In this document: positions 1-8,576 of the stretch, in pieces | Numbering within the stretch: the stretch's first letter is position 1 | Layout: each line of letters opens with the position of its first letter | Source: Kribbella steppae | GTDB taxonomy: Bacteria > Actinomycetota > Actinomycetes > Propionibacteriales > Kribbellaceae | Assembly (NCBI RefSeq): GCF_004342025.1 | Contig: NZ_SLWN01000001.1 | Location: forward strand, 355,972-419,971 | DNA length: 64,000 nt | Direction of reading: 5' to 3' | Translations under genes and position numbers: made by a program | Notes under the pieces: generated by a model | Told to the model about the DNA's origin: nothing | The model's database searches: none | Seen by the model: the letters and a program-made list of their open reading frames with translations, nothing else

Positions 1-1045
1 GCACGGTCTGCTTGTTCACCGCGAGGTTGATCGCCTGCCGGACCCGGACGTCGTTCAGCGGCTTCTTGGTGATGTTCAGACCCATGTACGTCGTACAGCC
101 GCCGAGACCGGTCATCGTGCGCTGCTTGAGCTGCGGGGTCTGGATCCGGGCCACCGAGGCGGCCTGGACGGTGCCCGCGATCGCGTTGATATCGGTGCCC
201 TGGCCGGCGATCATCCGCTCGTCGATGGTGGCCGGGTCGAGACCGAAGGTCCACTGGAACGCGTCCGGGTTCGCAGTCCGGACCTCATCGGTCTTCTTGT
301 CCCACTTGTCGTTGCGGACCAGCTTGAGCGACGCGCCCGGCTTGTACTCGGCCAGCTTGTACGGACCGGACGAGATCGGCTTGCTGTCCAGTTGGTTGCC
401 CGCGCCCTGGCCCTTCGGCACCGGTACGAAGGTGTTCTGCGCGACCACGCTGCCGAAGTCGGCGTACGGCTTCTTCAGGTGGAAGACGATCGTCTTCGCA
501 TCCGGTGTCGCGATCGTCGGCAGGTCACCCGACTTGTACGGCCCCTGGTAGGTCGCCGGCGCGTCGATGATCTGCTTCGCGTACGGCGATCCGATGCCGA
601 CCTCGGGGTCCCAGGCCCGGGACACACCCCACTTCACGTCCGCGCTGGTGATCGGCGCACCGTTCTCGAAGAACAGCCCGTCCTTCAGCGTGAAGGTCCA
701 GGTCTTACCGCCCTCGGACGGCTTGCCGGTGTCGGTCGCCAGGTCGGGGACGATCTTGGTGCCGTCGGCACCGGGTGCGGCGCCCTGAGTGGTCAGGGTC
801 CGGTAGATCAGCCGGTAGAAGTTGTTGACACCACCGTCGAAACCCCGGGCGGGGTCGAGGTGGGAGAAGCCCGCGTTCGCGAGCACCTGGAGCGTTCCGC
901 CCTTCGCGGTCTCGCCGCCCGGACCGGCCGACGAGTCGGCGGCACCGGTCGCGCCACCACCCGAGCAGGCGCTGAGCACCAGCACTCCGGACAGCGCGAG
1001 CCCCAGTAGTGCTCCGACGCGGGGCACTCGCATGGATCTCTTCAT
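1..1045 (-). CDS. ABC transporter family 5 substrate-binding lipoprotein (partial, 3' end outside window)
   Basis: The frame runs off the left window edge, so only about the first 348 residues are visible. The N-terminus has basic residues, a hydrophobic stretch and the lipobox LVLSAC, so the protein should be a lipid-anchored receptor. What follows reads as an SBP_bac_5 (peptide/nickel/oligosaccharide) protein: a RLIYRTL segment, DLA, a W-TFTLKDGLFFENG stretch, ITSADV and YAKQI. The ATG at 1045 is chosen because GAGAAGG lies just upstream; an in-frame ATG at 1033 is less well placed. It starts 12 nt after the GH127 stop, so the two are almost certainly one operon, and the ligand may be a glycan fragment rather than a peptide (inference). 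Confidence 0.88.
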   Translation of the reverse strand, partial: MKRSMRVPRVGALLGLALSGVLVLSACSGGGATGAADSSAGPGGETAKGGTLQVLANAGFSHLDPARGFDGGVNNFYRLIYRTLTTQGAAPGADGTKIVPDLATDTGKPSEGGKTWTFTLKDGLFFENGAPITSADVKWGVSRAWDPEVGIGSPYAKQIIDAPATYQGPYKSGDLPTIATPDAKTIVFHLKKPYADFGSVVAQNTFVPVPKGQGAGNQLDSKPISSGPYKLAEYKPGASLKLVRNDKWDKKTDEVRTANPDAFQWTFGLDPATIDERMIAGQGTDINAIAGTVQAASVARIQTPQLKQRTMTGLGGCTTYMGLNITKKPLNDVRVRQAINLAVNKQTV

Positions 1046-1057
1046 GTGCCTTCTCTT

Positions 1058-2941
1058 TCAGTTCGCGGCGCGTAGCCACACACGCATGGCCAGGGCCTGA
1101 CGGTTTCCCCAGAGGAAGTACGGGACGAAGGTCGCCGGCACTTCGCTGATGGCGGTCTGGGCTTCTTGATCAGTGATCACGGGATAAAGCTCGGGAGACG
1201 GTGCCGACGCGACACCCGCTGTGAGTTCGAGGACGAGGGCCTCCGGTACGCCGTCCACCACCGACCGCTGATACGCGGTCGCACCGGCCACAGCAGCGGG
1301 CGTCAGCAACAGGTCGTCGACCGGTGTCAGCACGTCTTGTTGCTCAACGCAATAGACCAGCGGGCCCCGGGCAACAGCAAGCGCGCCTCGAGTCGCATCC
1401 AGGTAGGGATGTGAACCGTGCGCCCTCGGTGCCATCGGCAACGTCAGCCGAACGGAGTCCCCGGCAATGAACCGCCGCCGCACGACCGCCCAGCCGTCGT
1501 TCACCACCGCACCGTCGATCTCGGCGCCGGTGCACCACCCAGGGATCCGCAAAGCGATCGCCTGCTCGTCCTCCGGCGCGCTGTCGACGGTGATGGTGAT
1601 CTCGCCGTCCCACGGGTAGTTGGTCCGGACGGTGACGGCGAGGGTCTCGGTGGTGATGCGTGCATCGGCGTACACACCGACGTACAGCGTGTCGCCCTGC
1701 TGCGCCGCGACGTGATCCTGGAGCTCGGACATCCAGCGGACGATGTTCGGCGGGCAGCACGGGCAGCCGAACCACGACCGGCGCAACGGCTCTCCACCGC
1801 TCTCGGCGCCCGACCGCTGCTCGTGATCCGGCCGACGCTGCAACGGGTTGTCGTAGAAGAACGCCGTACCGTCGGCCGAAAGCCCAACGGCATAAGCGTT
1901 GTAGAGCACGGTCTCGTAGACATCGAGGTACGACGCTTTGCCCGTGGCAAGGAACATCCGCCACGCCCACTGCATCGTCGCGATCGCCGCACACGTCTCC
2001 GTGTAGGCGCGCTCCGACGGGAGCTCGTACCGGTCGCCGATCGCCTCGTCGGAGTGCCGGCTGCCCAATCCGCCGGTGAGGTACAGCTTGGTCGCGACCA
2101 TGTCGTCCCACAGCCGCTCCAGCGCCGCGAGCAGGGTCGGGTCGTCGGTCTCGAGAGAGACATCCGCGGCACCGGCTGCCAGATAAGCCATCCGGACGGC
2201 GTGACCCGTGACCGAGGGGAGTTCGCGGAACGGCGCGTTGTCCTGGAAGTACTCGGCCGGGAAGATCGTGTGCTTCAGCTTCCCCTGACCACGACGGTCG
2301 ACGAACAACTGAGCCTGGGTGAGGTAGTCCGCGGTGCCGGTTTCTCGATACAACTCGACCAGCGCCATCTCGACCTCGGGATGCCCGTCCACGACCTCCT
2401 CGCCGTCCTTGCCGAACTTGCGGACGACGAGGTCCGCGAACCGGGTGGCGATTGTCAACAATCGGCGGTCGCCCAGTCGACGATTCGCCGCGACGGCGGC
2501 CTGGATCAGGTGACCGAGGTTGTAGAGCTCATGTCCCCAGCCGAGATCGGACCACGGCTGGTTGGGCTGGTCCGGGTCCTGGAAGTACGAGTTCAGGTAG
2601 CCGTCCTCGGCCTGCGCCTGCTCGAGAAGTTCGACCACTTCGTCGAAGAACTCCCGCGCTCCGGCCGGCGCGTCGTCCTGGCCGATCTCGTAGGCGAGCC
2701 CTTCGAGCGTCTTGTAGAGATCGGTGTCGAGGAACGGGTACCGCCCCCGGTACGCCCCGACCGACGGGTCGGCCAGGCGGCGGAGGTTCTCCAGGTTGCC
2801 CGCCTTCCGCAACTCCGCGATCGCATGCGGAACCGTCGCCTCCCGATTCCGCCGCTGCCAGTCCGCCAGCAGCCCGCCCGTCAGCTCCACCTCACCCACA
2901 GGCAGCACCACTCCGCGACCAGCCCGCACCGCTCCACTCAT
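1058..2941 (-). CDS. Glycoside hydrolase family 127 (beta-L-arabinofuranosidase-like, DUF1680)
   Basis: A 627-residue protein of normal GH127 length without a signal peptide, so it acts in the cytosol. The family's cysteine-glycosidase zinc site is recognisable: YTETC at about 313-317 (Glu315, Cys317) and FGCPCCPPN at about 391-399 (Cys393, Cys395, Cys396). By analogy with Bifidobacterium HypBA1, Cys395 would be the nucleophile and Glu315, Cys317 and Cys396 zinc ligands. Known members release beta-L-arabinofuranose from hydroxyproline-linked or plant arabinosides; the exact substrate here is inference. CTGGAG precedes the ATG. The gene lies first in an operon with the importer lipoprotein and directly behind a perfect inverted repeat (2959-2995), which suggests substrate-induced control. 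Confidence 0.9.
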   Translation of the reverse strand: MSGAVRAGRGVVLPVGEVELTGGLLADWQRRNREATVPHAIAELRKAGNLENLRRLADPSVGAYRGRYPFLDTDLYKTLEGLAYEIGQDDAPAGAREFFDEVVELLEQAQAEDGYLNSYFQDPDQPNQPWSDLGWGHELYNLGHLIQAAVAANRRLGDRRLLTIATRFADLVVRKFGKDGEEVVDGHPEVEMALVELYRETGTADYLTQAQLFVDRRGQGKLKHTIFPAEYFQDNAPFRELPSVTGHAVRMAYLAAGAADVSLETDDPTLLAALERLWDDMVATKLYLTGGLGSRHSDEAIGDRYELPSERAYTETCAAIATMQWAWRMFLATGKASYLDVYETVLYNAYAVGLSADGTAFFYDNPLQRRPDHEQRSGAESGGEPLRRSWFGCPCCPPNIVRWMSELQDHVAAQQGDTLYVGVYADARITTETLAVTVRTNYPWDGEITITVDSAPEDEQAIALRIPGWCTGAEIDGAVVNDGWAVVRRRFIAGDSVRLTLPMAPRAHGSHPYLDATRGALAVARGPLVYCVEQQDVLTPVDDLLLTPAAVAGATAYQRSVVDGVPEALVLELTAGVASAPSPELYPVITDQEAQTAISEVPATFVPYFLWGNRQALAMRVWLRAAN

Positions 2942-2958
2942 CCAAGCACTCCAGTACC

Positions 2959-2995
2959 GTGTGACATTGCACAGACCCTAAGTGCAATGTCACAC
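2959..2995. promoter_or_regulatory. Perfect 14-bp inverted repeat, likely operator of the GH127 operon
   Basis: GTGTGACATTGCAC (2959-2972) is repeated in exact inverse orientation as GTGCAATGTCACAC (2982-2995), separated by 9 nt. It ends 17 nt upstream of the GH127 start codon. The half-site spacing of 23 bp, about two helical turns, fits a dimeric repressor. There is no T run, so it does not look like a terminator. The cognate regulator is not in the window. Confidence 0.75.
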
Positions 2996-3273
2996 CTTGC
3001 CAAGAGAAGACGAAAGACGTTTACACGCCGGACACAACTTCCGCCGCGACCCACTGCCCCCTTCGGTGGTCCAAGGTGGTCGGCATGAGCGGACCGCCCC
3101 TCGATCTACGCCGCCGCACCCGCCACCCCCGCCGCGGGCCTCTTCCGCGCCACCGCCGCCGCCGCATGACCCTGCCCCTCGTCTGGGTGCTGACCGCCTG
3201 GGCCTACCTCGTGGCAGCGCTCTCCTGCTGGCGACCGGCATCTTCGTCGGCGTTCGACGCGTGACCGGGTGAG
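2996..3273 (+). other. Intergenic region with a doubtful small membrane ORF
   Basis: The roughly 280 bp between the operator and the pnkp stop hold no convincing gene. An ATG at 3166 opens a short hydrophobic stretch (MTLPLVWVLTAWAYLVAA) ending at 3264, while the next frame continues as LLLATGIFVGVRRVTG. The two together look like a small one-helix membrane protein broken by a frameshift, but no ribosome binding site supports it. I see no other structure here. Confidence 0.25.
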
Positions 3274-5799
3274 CTAGAGGCGCGGGTCGACCGGCTCCGA
3301 CTCGAGGGCGAGGACGGCGAAGACGCATTCGTGGATGCGCCAGAGCGGTTCGCCGCGGGCGGCTCGTTCCAGCGCCTCGAGACCGAGCGCGTACTCACGC
3401 AGCGCGAGCGAGCGTTTGTGGCCGAGGTTCCGGTCGCGGAGGCGCTCGAAGTTGGCCGGCTCGGTGTAGTCCGGTCCGTAAATGAGCCGCAGGTACTCCT
3501 GCCCACGCACCTTCAGCCCCGGCTGCGCCAACCCCTTCGCCGTCCGCGTCAGGTTGGCGGCCGGCTTCACCACCATCCCCTCGCCACCCGCCGCGGTGAG
3601 CTCCTCCCACCACGTGATCCCGGCGTCCCAGTTGCCGGCATCAACGAAGAGTCGCCGAGTCGGCGTGATCAGCGACGGCCCAACAGCCACCAGTCGGTCC
3701 GCGATCCCGAGGTGCCACGCATGCGGTCTGTCCTGGTACGTCGTACCTTCCGACGCCAGCACCTGGAAGGGCGCCAGCCGGACCCCGTCGAGCCCGGCAG
3801 TCGGCCAGCAGTACCGTCGGTACGCCTCGGTGAAGCGCTCCGCGTTCGTCGTACGACGCTTGATCCGCGCCAACTGATCGCCCACGTCGAGCCCGGCGGC
3901 GACGGCTGCCTCCAGCGCTGCGGTTGCCGCTGGCAACGACGTACGGGCGGCCGCACCGACAGCGGCGTACTGGTTCCGGAGCAGGTCCTCGGCCTTGGCG
4001 CTCCACGGCAGCAGCTCGGCATCGAGCAGGAGCCAGGAGGTGTCGAGCTCGTCGAAGATCCCGGCCTCGGCGACGACCCCTCGCAGCGCGAGCAGCAGTT
4101 CGTCGGTCAGCGCCCCGTCGAAGAACGACCGTCCGGTCCGCGTGTGGATCGCGCCGCGTCCGGCCAGGCCGAAGCGCTTCTCCGCGACGTCGTCGTACCG
4201 CGTCAGCAGCACGACCGCCCGCGACCCCATGTGCTTCTCTTCGCACACCAGCTCGGTGACGCCCTGCCCGCGGTACGTCTCGAAGGCCTGCAGCGGGTGC
4301 TCGAGCAGCCCTGGTTCGGGTGAGGTGGTGACCGGGCTCATCGTCGGCGGCAGGTACAGCAGGAACCGCGGGTCGATCGCGAACCGGCTCATCACCTCCA
4401 GCGCGGCCCCGGCCTGCTCCGCGCGGATGCTGAGCCGCCCGTGCGTCGACGTCTCGATGACCCGCCGGCCGGTGACGTCGGTGAGCTCGAGTACGTCGGG
4501 CTCACGGGCCGGTGCGGTTGCCACGTGCAACGGCTTGGCCGGCGCGTAGTACTCCTCCGCCGCCTGGACCGAGGCCAGTTCGCGTTCCGGATAGCGCAAA
4601 GCGGTGAGCGATCCGCCGAAGACACAGCCGGTGTCGAGGCAGATCGTGTTGTTGATCCACTCCGGCTCGGGCGTCGGCGTGTGCCCGTAGACGACCATGG
4701 CGCGACCGCGGTACTCGTTCGCCCACGGGTAGCGGACCGGCAGCCCGAACTCGTCGGTCTCGCCGGTCGTCTCGCCGTACAGGCAGAAGGAACGGACCCG
4801 GCCGGACGCGCGGCCGTGCATCCGCTCGACCAGGCCGGCGTGCGACACGACCAGCCGGCCGCCGTCGAAGACGTAGTGCGAGATCAGGCCGTCGACGAAC
4901 GTCTCGACGGCTTCGCGGAACTCCGGCGGCTCACCCGCCAGCTGTTCCAGCGTCGTCTCCAGACCGTGGCTGATCTTGACGTTGCGACCTCTGAGCGCCT
5001 TGAGCAACTTGTCCTCGTGGTTGCCGGGCACACAGAAAGCGTGGCCATTGGCAACCATCCCCATGACGAGGCGCAGTACGCCAGGAGTGTCCGGCCCGCG
5101 GTCGACCAGGTCGCCGACGAAGATCGCCCGACGTTCCGGATGTACGGCGTCGATCGCACGGCCGGCGTCGTCGCGGGTGATGGCGTAGCCGAGGTTGGTG
5201 AGCAACTCCTCCAGCTCGGCACGGCAGCCGTGGATGTCGCCGACGATGTCGAACGGGCCAGTCTGATCCTTGAGGTCGTTGAACAGCCGGGTCCGTTCGA
5301 TGCTGACGGCATCGATCTCGTCGACGCTGTCGAGTACGTGCACCGTGCGGAAGCCCTCACGTTTGAGGCTGCGCAGACCGCGCTTCAGCTGTGACCGCTG
5401 CCTGGCGATGACCTTCGCACCGAACTGCCGGTCCGGTCGTTGCTCGTTGCGCTCGACACACACCCGCTCAGGCGGATCCAGAACGATTGCCACCGGCAAC
5501 ACATCGTGCTCACGTGCGAGCGCGACAAGCTCCTTGCGCGCCTCCGGCTGCACGTTGGTCGCGTCGATCACGGTCAGCCGGCCGGCCGCGAGCCGCTTAC
5601 CCGCAATGAAGTTCAGCACCTCGAAGGCGTCCTTGGACGCCGCCTGGTCATTCTCGTCGTCGGACACCAGCCCACGACAGAAGTCGCTGGAGATCACCTC
5701 GGTGGGTTTGAAGTGCTTCCGGGCAAAGGTCGACTTCCCCGACCCACTCGCACCCACCAGCACGACAAGAGAGAGCGCCGGAATCGAAATCGCCGCCAT
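3274..5799 (-). CDS. pnkp: Polynucleotide kinase-phosphatase, RNA repair enzyme Pnkp
   Basis: An 841-residue protein with the full three-domain layout of bacterial Pnkp. The N-terminal kinase has the P-loop GASGSGKST (residues 16-24, Lys22). The central binuclear metallophosphatase shows GDIHG (187-191), GDLVDRG (229-235) and GNHED (259-263). The C-terminal ligase-like domain carries EEKHMGSR (520-527), with Lys522 as the adenylylated residue. Known members heal ribotoxin-cleaved RNA by 5'-phosphorylation and removal of 2',3'-cyclic phosphate, and ligate only together with Hen1. The start codon overlaps the hen1 stop in TGATG, so translation is coupled and the two proteins should be made in a fixed ratio. 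All motifs appear intact. Confidence 0.97.
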   Translation of the reverse strand: MAAISIPALSLVVLVGASGSGKSTFARKHFKPTEVISSDFCRGLVSDDENDQAASKDAFEVLNFIAGKRLAAGRLTVIDATNVQPEARKELVALAREHDVLPVAIVLDPPERVCVERNEQRPDRQFGAKVIARQRSQLKRGLRSLKREGFRTVHVLDSVDEIDAVSIERTRLFNDLKDQTGPFDIVGDIHGCRAELEELLTNLGYAITRDDAGRAIDAVHPERRAIFVGDLVDRGPDTPGVLRLVMGMVANGHAFCVPGNHEDKLLKALRGRNVKISHGLETTLEQLAGEPPEFREAVETFVDGLISHYVFDGGRLVVSHAGLVERMHGRASGRVRSFCLYGETTGETDEFGLPVRYPWANEYRGRAMVVYGHTPTPEPEWINNTICLDTGCVFGGSLTALRYPERELASVQAAEEYYAPAKPLHVATAPAREPDVLELTDVTGRRVIETSTHGRLSIRAEQAGAALEVMSRFAIDPRFLLYLPPTMSPVTTSPEPGLLEHPLQAFETYRGQGVTELVCEEKHMGSRAVVLLTRYDDVAEKRFGLAGRGAIHTRTGRSFFDGALTDELLLALRGVVAEAGIFDELDTSWLLLDAELLPWSAKAEDLLRNQYAAVGAAARTSLPAATAALEAAVAAGLDVGDQLARIKRRTTNAERFTEAYRRYCWPTAGLDGVRLAPFQVLASEGTTYQDRPHAWHLGIADRLVAVGPSLITPTRRLFVDAGNWDAGITWWEELTAAGGEGMVVKPAANLTRTAKGLAQPGLKVRGQEYLRLIYGPDYTEPANFERLRDRNLGHKRSLALREYALGLEALERAARGEPLWRIHECVFAVLALESEPVDPRL

Positions 5800-7211
5800 C
5801 AGCCGGCCACCTTGTCCTGGAGCTTGAAGAGAGCGAGCTGGGTCGGCGGACCGACTTCCGGATCCACCGCGCCGACCGGACGGAACTCCACCGAATAGCC
5901 GTACAGCTCAGAAACCCGCGTCGCCCACTGATGGAATTCAGGCCGGGTCCATTCGAAGCGGTGGTCGGGGTGACGGAAGTTGCCGGCGGGGAGTGACTCG
6001 AAGCGCACGTTGTACTCGCTGTTCGGGGTGGTGACGACGACAGCGCCCGGGCGGGCGGCCTGGAAGACGGCCTTGGCCAGAGCCGGCAGCCGTGGGGGGT
6101 CGACGTGCTCGATCACCTCCATCAATACGGCGGCATCCAGGCCGACCAGCCGTTGGTCGGCGTACGTCACCGACGACTGCAGGAAGCGCAGCCGCTCCCG
6201 CTGGCGATCGGGGAGCTCGTCGTAGTGCAGACGCCGTTTCGCGCTGATCAGCGCCCGCGCCGAGACATCAGTGGCGAACAACTCCCCGACCATCGGGTCC
6301 TTCAGCAGCTCACCAACCAGCGCGCCCTCACCGCAGCCGAGATCCGCGATCCGCCGAGCACCGAGTTCCTTCAGGACGGCGGCGACCGTCGTACGGCGTT
6401 CAACAGCGAGCGACACCGGACCCTCCGCGTCGTCCGGAACGGCCAGTGGCTCGGTGAGCCCGTCGGCCTCGGCGAGGCGTTCGAGGGCGGTGTCGGCGAG
6501 GTAGCGCCGGTGGGCCAGGTAGCGGTGGGAGATCAGGTCCTTCTCCGGGTGCGCACCGAGCCAACCCTCGCCGGCGCGAACAAGCTTGTCGACCTCGTCG
6601 GACCCGACCCAGTAGTGCTTGGCGTCGTCCAGGACCGGGAGCAGCACATAGAGGTGATTGAGTGCGTCAGCCAGCCGGAGTACGCCGGTCAGCCGCAGGT
6701 CGACGTACCGGGAATCACCCCACTCAGAGATCTCCCGGTCGAGCGGCACGGGGCGAGCGTCGACGGTCCAACCCAGCGGACCGAACATCCGCTCAGCCAG
6801 CTCAGTACCACCTCGGCACGGGAGCGCGGGGATGTGGATCTCGAGCGGGATCGGCCGGGCGGCGAGCTCGGGACGGGCGTCGCAACGGCCGTTCATCGCC
6901 GTACGGAAAAGCTTCCCGAGTGCGACGGCGAGCAGGCTGGAGGCGGCGTACGGGCGGTCGTTCACGTACTGGCCGAGGGTGAAACCTTCCGCGGCCTTAC
7001 CGCGGCCGGCTCGCACCAGCGCGATCGGGTCGATCTCGAGCAGCACCGCCGCCGTACAACGATCGTTTGATGCTTCCGGGTAAAACACCTGCGCGGTGCC
7101 ACCGGTGATCTCGATGCCCTGCGGTCGCGCCGGATTCTTGTGCAACAGGAACCCGAAATCGCTCGCGGGCGCGTCAACTCCGGCAAAGTCGGTGGCAAGC
7201 GTCAGAAACAC
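5799..7211 (-). CDS. hen1: 3'-terminal RNA ribose 2'-O-methyltransferase Hen1
   Basis: A 470-residue bacterial Hen1. Residues 1-250 form the N-terminal domain that activates Pnkp ligation. The rest is a methyltransferase with the SAM motif LGCGEG (291-296) and the manganese motif EVIEH (365-369: Glu365, Glu368, His369), with a later His in NFRHPDHRFEW (about 411-421). This matches the Glu-Glu-His-His set of Clostridium thermocellum Hen1 almost residue for residue. It methylates the terminal 2'-OH at the break so that repaired RNA resists a second cut. It starts at GTG without a clear ribosome binding site, so translation may be leaderless. It is upstream of and coupled to pnkp. Confidence 0.97.
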   Translation of the reverse strand: MFLTLATDFAGVDAPASDFGFLLHKNPARPQGIEITGGTAQVFYPEASNDRCTAAVLLEIDPIALVRAGRGKAAEGFTLGQYVNDRPYAASSLLAVALGKLFRTAMNGRCDARPELAARPIPLEIHIPALPCRGGTELAERMFGPLGWTVDARPVPLDREISEWGDSRYVDLRLTGVLRLADALNHLYVLLPVLDDAKHYWVGSDEVDKLVRAGEGWLGAHPEKDLISHRYLAHRRYLADTALERLAEADGLTEPLAVPDDAEGPVSLAVERRTTVAAVLKELGARRIADLGCGEGALVGELLKDPMVGELFATDVSARALISAKRRLHYDELPDRQRERLRFLQSSVTYADQRLVGLDAAVLMEVIEHVDPPRLPALAKAVFQAARPGAVVVTTPNSEYNVRFESLPAGNFRHPDHRFEWTRPEFHQWATRVSELYGYSVEFRPVGAVDPEVGPPTQLALFKLQDKVAG

Positions 7212-7531
7212 GTCCGTATTCGATCACGCCGAGCGGTCGCGAACCCACCGATTTGTCAGGAGTTGAAGGGATTTCGCCGCCTGCGGACGATCGAACATTG
7301 AGACACGCTGACGGAAGTCTGGCGTGTTGCCCGGAATGGTTCTAGCTTGTTTTCGAGAAGATGAGTCGCTACAGACCGTCCTTCCCCGCTGACAGTCGGT
7401 ATTGTCCCCGGTTTGTGGCGAGTGCCCACCCACGCCGACCACGGGGAAAGGACCATGGCAGCATCCTCAGGCCTACCCAGTTCCGACAGACCCAGTTCCA
7501 CCAGAGCAGGTCGTCCCGGCGAGGTCCGCCG
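7212..7531. other. Intergenic region between divergent hen1 and the small orphan gene
   Basis: About 320 bp with lower GC than its flanks (for example 7255-7360), as expected of promoters for hen1 to the left and the 106-residue gene to the right. I found no clear dyad, riboswitch or RNA gene. Open frames here lack start signals and family resemblance. Confidence 0.5.
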
Positions 7532-7852
7532 GTGAAACCCCAGACCTTCGAACTCGTGCGCTACACCGACATCAGCGGAGTCTCCGGTACCGGCACCGTC
7601 GCGGAAGGGTGCGTCTTCACCGACGGCTCGGTCGCGCTGCGCTGGCACGGCCCGAACCCCTCCACGGCCGTCTGGCCGGACCTCGACTCCATCCTGGCCG
7701 TCCACGGCCACTGCGGCGCCACCGTCGTCCGCTGGCTCGACGTCTCCGAGATGGAAACGGTCCCCGGCACCGACCTGCTTCCCGGCGAAGTAGCCCACAT
7801 CCTCGCCACCGGACGCAACACCCACCACCCGAAGGCGGTGGCCACAGCCTGA
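7532..7852 (+). CDS. Conserved small protein of unknown function, copy 1
   Basis: A 106-residue soluble protein, read from GTG at 7532 with GAGG about 8 nt upstream. The frame is open further upstream, but that part is low-quality sequence and the homology to copy 2 at 13577 begins exactly here. The conserved core runs TFELVRY, SGVSGTG, VAEG, FTDGSVALRW, TAVWPD, ILAVHGH and GAT-VRW, which looks like a small beta-rich domain with a conserved Trp and His. The tail after residue 75 is variable. There are no catalytic motifs, signal peptide or membrane helices. I cannot assign a function. It is convergent with folE across a hairpin. Confidence 0.8.
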   Translation: MKPQTFELVRYTDISGVSGTGTVAEGCVFTDGSVALRWHGPNPSTAVWPDLDSILAVHGHCGATVVRWLDVSEMETVPGTDLLPGEVAHILATGRNTHHPKAVATA

Positions 7853-7882
7853 CGTACGACGCCCAAGGAAGGACGTCGTACG
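7853..7882. terminator. Hairpin between convergent genes
   Basis: CGTACGACG (7853-7861) pairs perfectly with CGTCGTACG (7874-7882) across a 12-nt loop. It starts right after the small-gene stop and ends 6 nt before the folE stop on the other strand. There is no T run, so any terminator role rests on position alone. Confidence 0.5.
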
Positions 7883-7888
7883 AAACGG

Positions 7889-8500
7889 TCAGGGAGTCAG
7901 ACCGGTCAGGGCGAAGAACTCCTGACGGGAACTGGGGTTCTCCCGGAGGATGCCGTGCAGGGACGACGTCACGGTGCGAGAGCCGGTGGCACGGACACCG
8001 CGCAGCGACATGCACTGGTGCTCGGCCTCGATCACCACGCCGACGCCCTTCGGCGCGAGGTGGTCCTGCAGCCAGTCGGCGACCTGCTTGGTCAGCCGCT
8101 CCTGCACCTGGAAGTCACGGGCGAACAACTCCACCACGCGTGCCAGCTTCGACAGCCCGAGGATCCGCTCCCCCGGTAGGTACCCGACGTGCGCGACGCC
8201 GTGGAACGGCAGCAGGTGGTGCTCGCACAGCGACTGCACCGGGATGTCCTTGGCCAGGACGAGTTCGTCGTATCCCTCGTCGTTCGGGAATGTGGTCAGC
8301 TCGAACTCCCGCGGCGTCAGCATCTCGGCGTACGCGTTCGCGACCCGGCGCGGGGTGTCGGCCAGGTGCGCGCTGTGCGGGTCCCGCCCCAGGGCGACCA
8401 GCAGATCGGTGACCGCCCGCTGGGCGGCGGGGAGGTCAATCTCCGCACGGCCGGCGACGATGCGGAGGGGGACGGACTCGAGATCAGCCGAAATCGCCAT
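7889..8500 (-). CDS. folE: GTP cyclohydrolase I
   Basis: A 203-residue FolE that converts GTP to 7,8-dihydroneopterin triphosphate for folate or queuosine-type pathways. Zinc ligands are visible in SLCEHHLLPF (Cys92 and His95) and EHQCMSLRGV (Cys163). The ATG at 8500 is preferred because GGGAG lies 7 nt upstream; the GTG at 8506 would sit on top of that site. No other folate gene is adjacent. The gene is instead divergent from a SufR-like Fe-S regulator, hinting at stress or metal control (inference). Confidence 0.96.
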   Translation of the reverse strand: MAISADLESVPLRIVAGRAEIDLPAAQRAVTDLLVALGRDPHSAHLADTPRRVANAYAEMLTPREFELTTFPNDEGYDELVLAKDIPVQSLCEHHLLPFHGVAHVGYLPGERILGLSKLARVVELFARDFQVQERLTKQVADWLQDHLAPKGVGVVIEAEHQCMSLRGVRATGSRTVTSSLHGILRENPSSRQEFFALTGLTP

Positions 8501-8548
8501 CAACACACTCCCTGAGTTCTCAACGAACTGCCATCATAACTGTTTTAT

Positions 8549-8576
8549 CAACCGATGTTGGCGATAGAATCAACCC
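8549..8576. promoter_or_regulatory. Divergent folE/regulator promoter with CAAC-N4-GTTG dyad and leaderless -10
   Basis: This AT-rich gap carries CAAC (8549-8552) and GTTG (8557-8560) in inverse orientation with a 4-nt spacer. Cyanobacterial SufR recognises CAAC-N6-GTTG, so this is a plausible though shorter-spaced autoregulatory site. TAGAAT (8565-8570) sits 6 nt before the regulator's GTG, the arrangement of an actinobacterial leaderless promoter. Confidence 0.45.

Noticed and set aside
8531..8561. Specific -35/-10 promoter for folE
   Set aside because: A TATGAT word exists but no -35 element lies at normal spacing, so I do not assign it.
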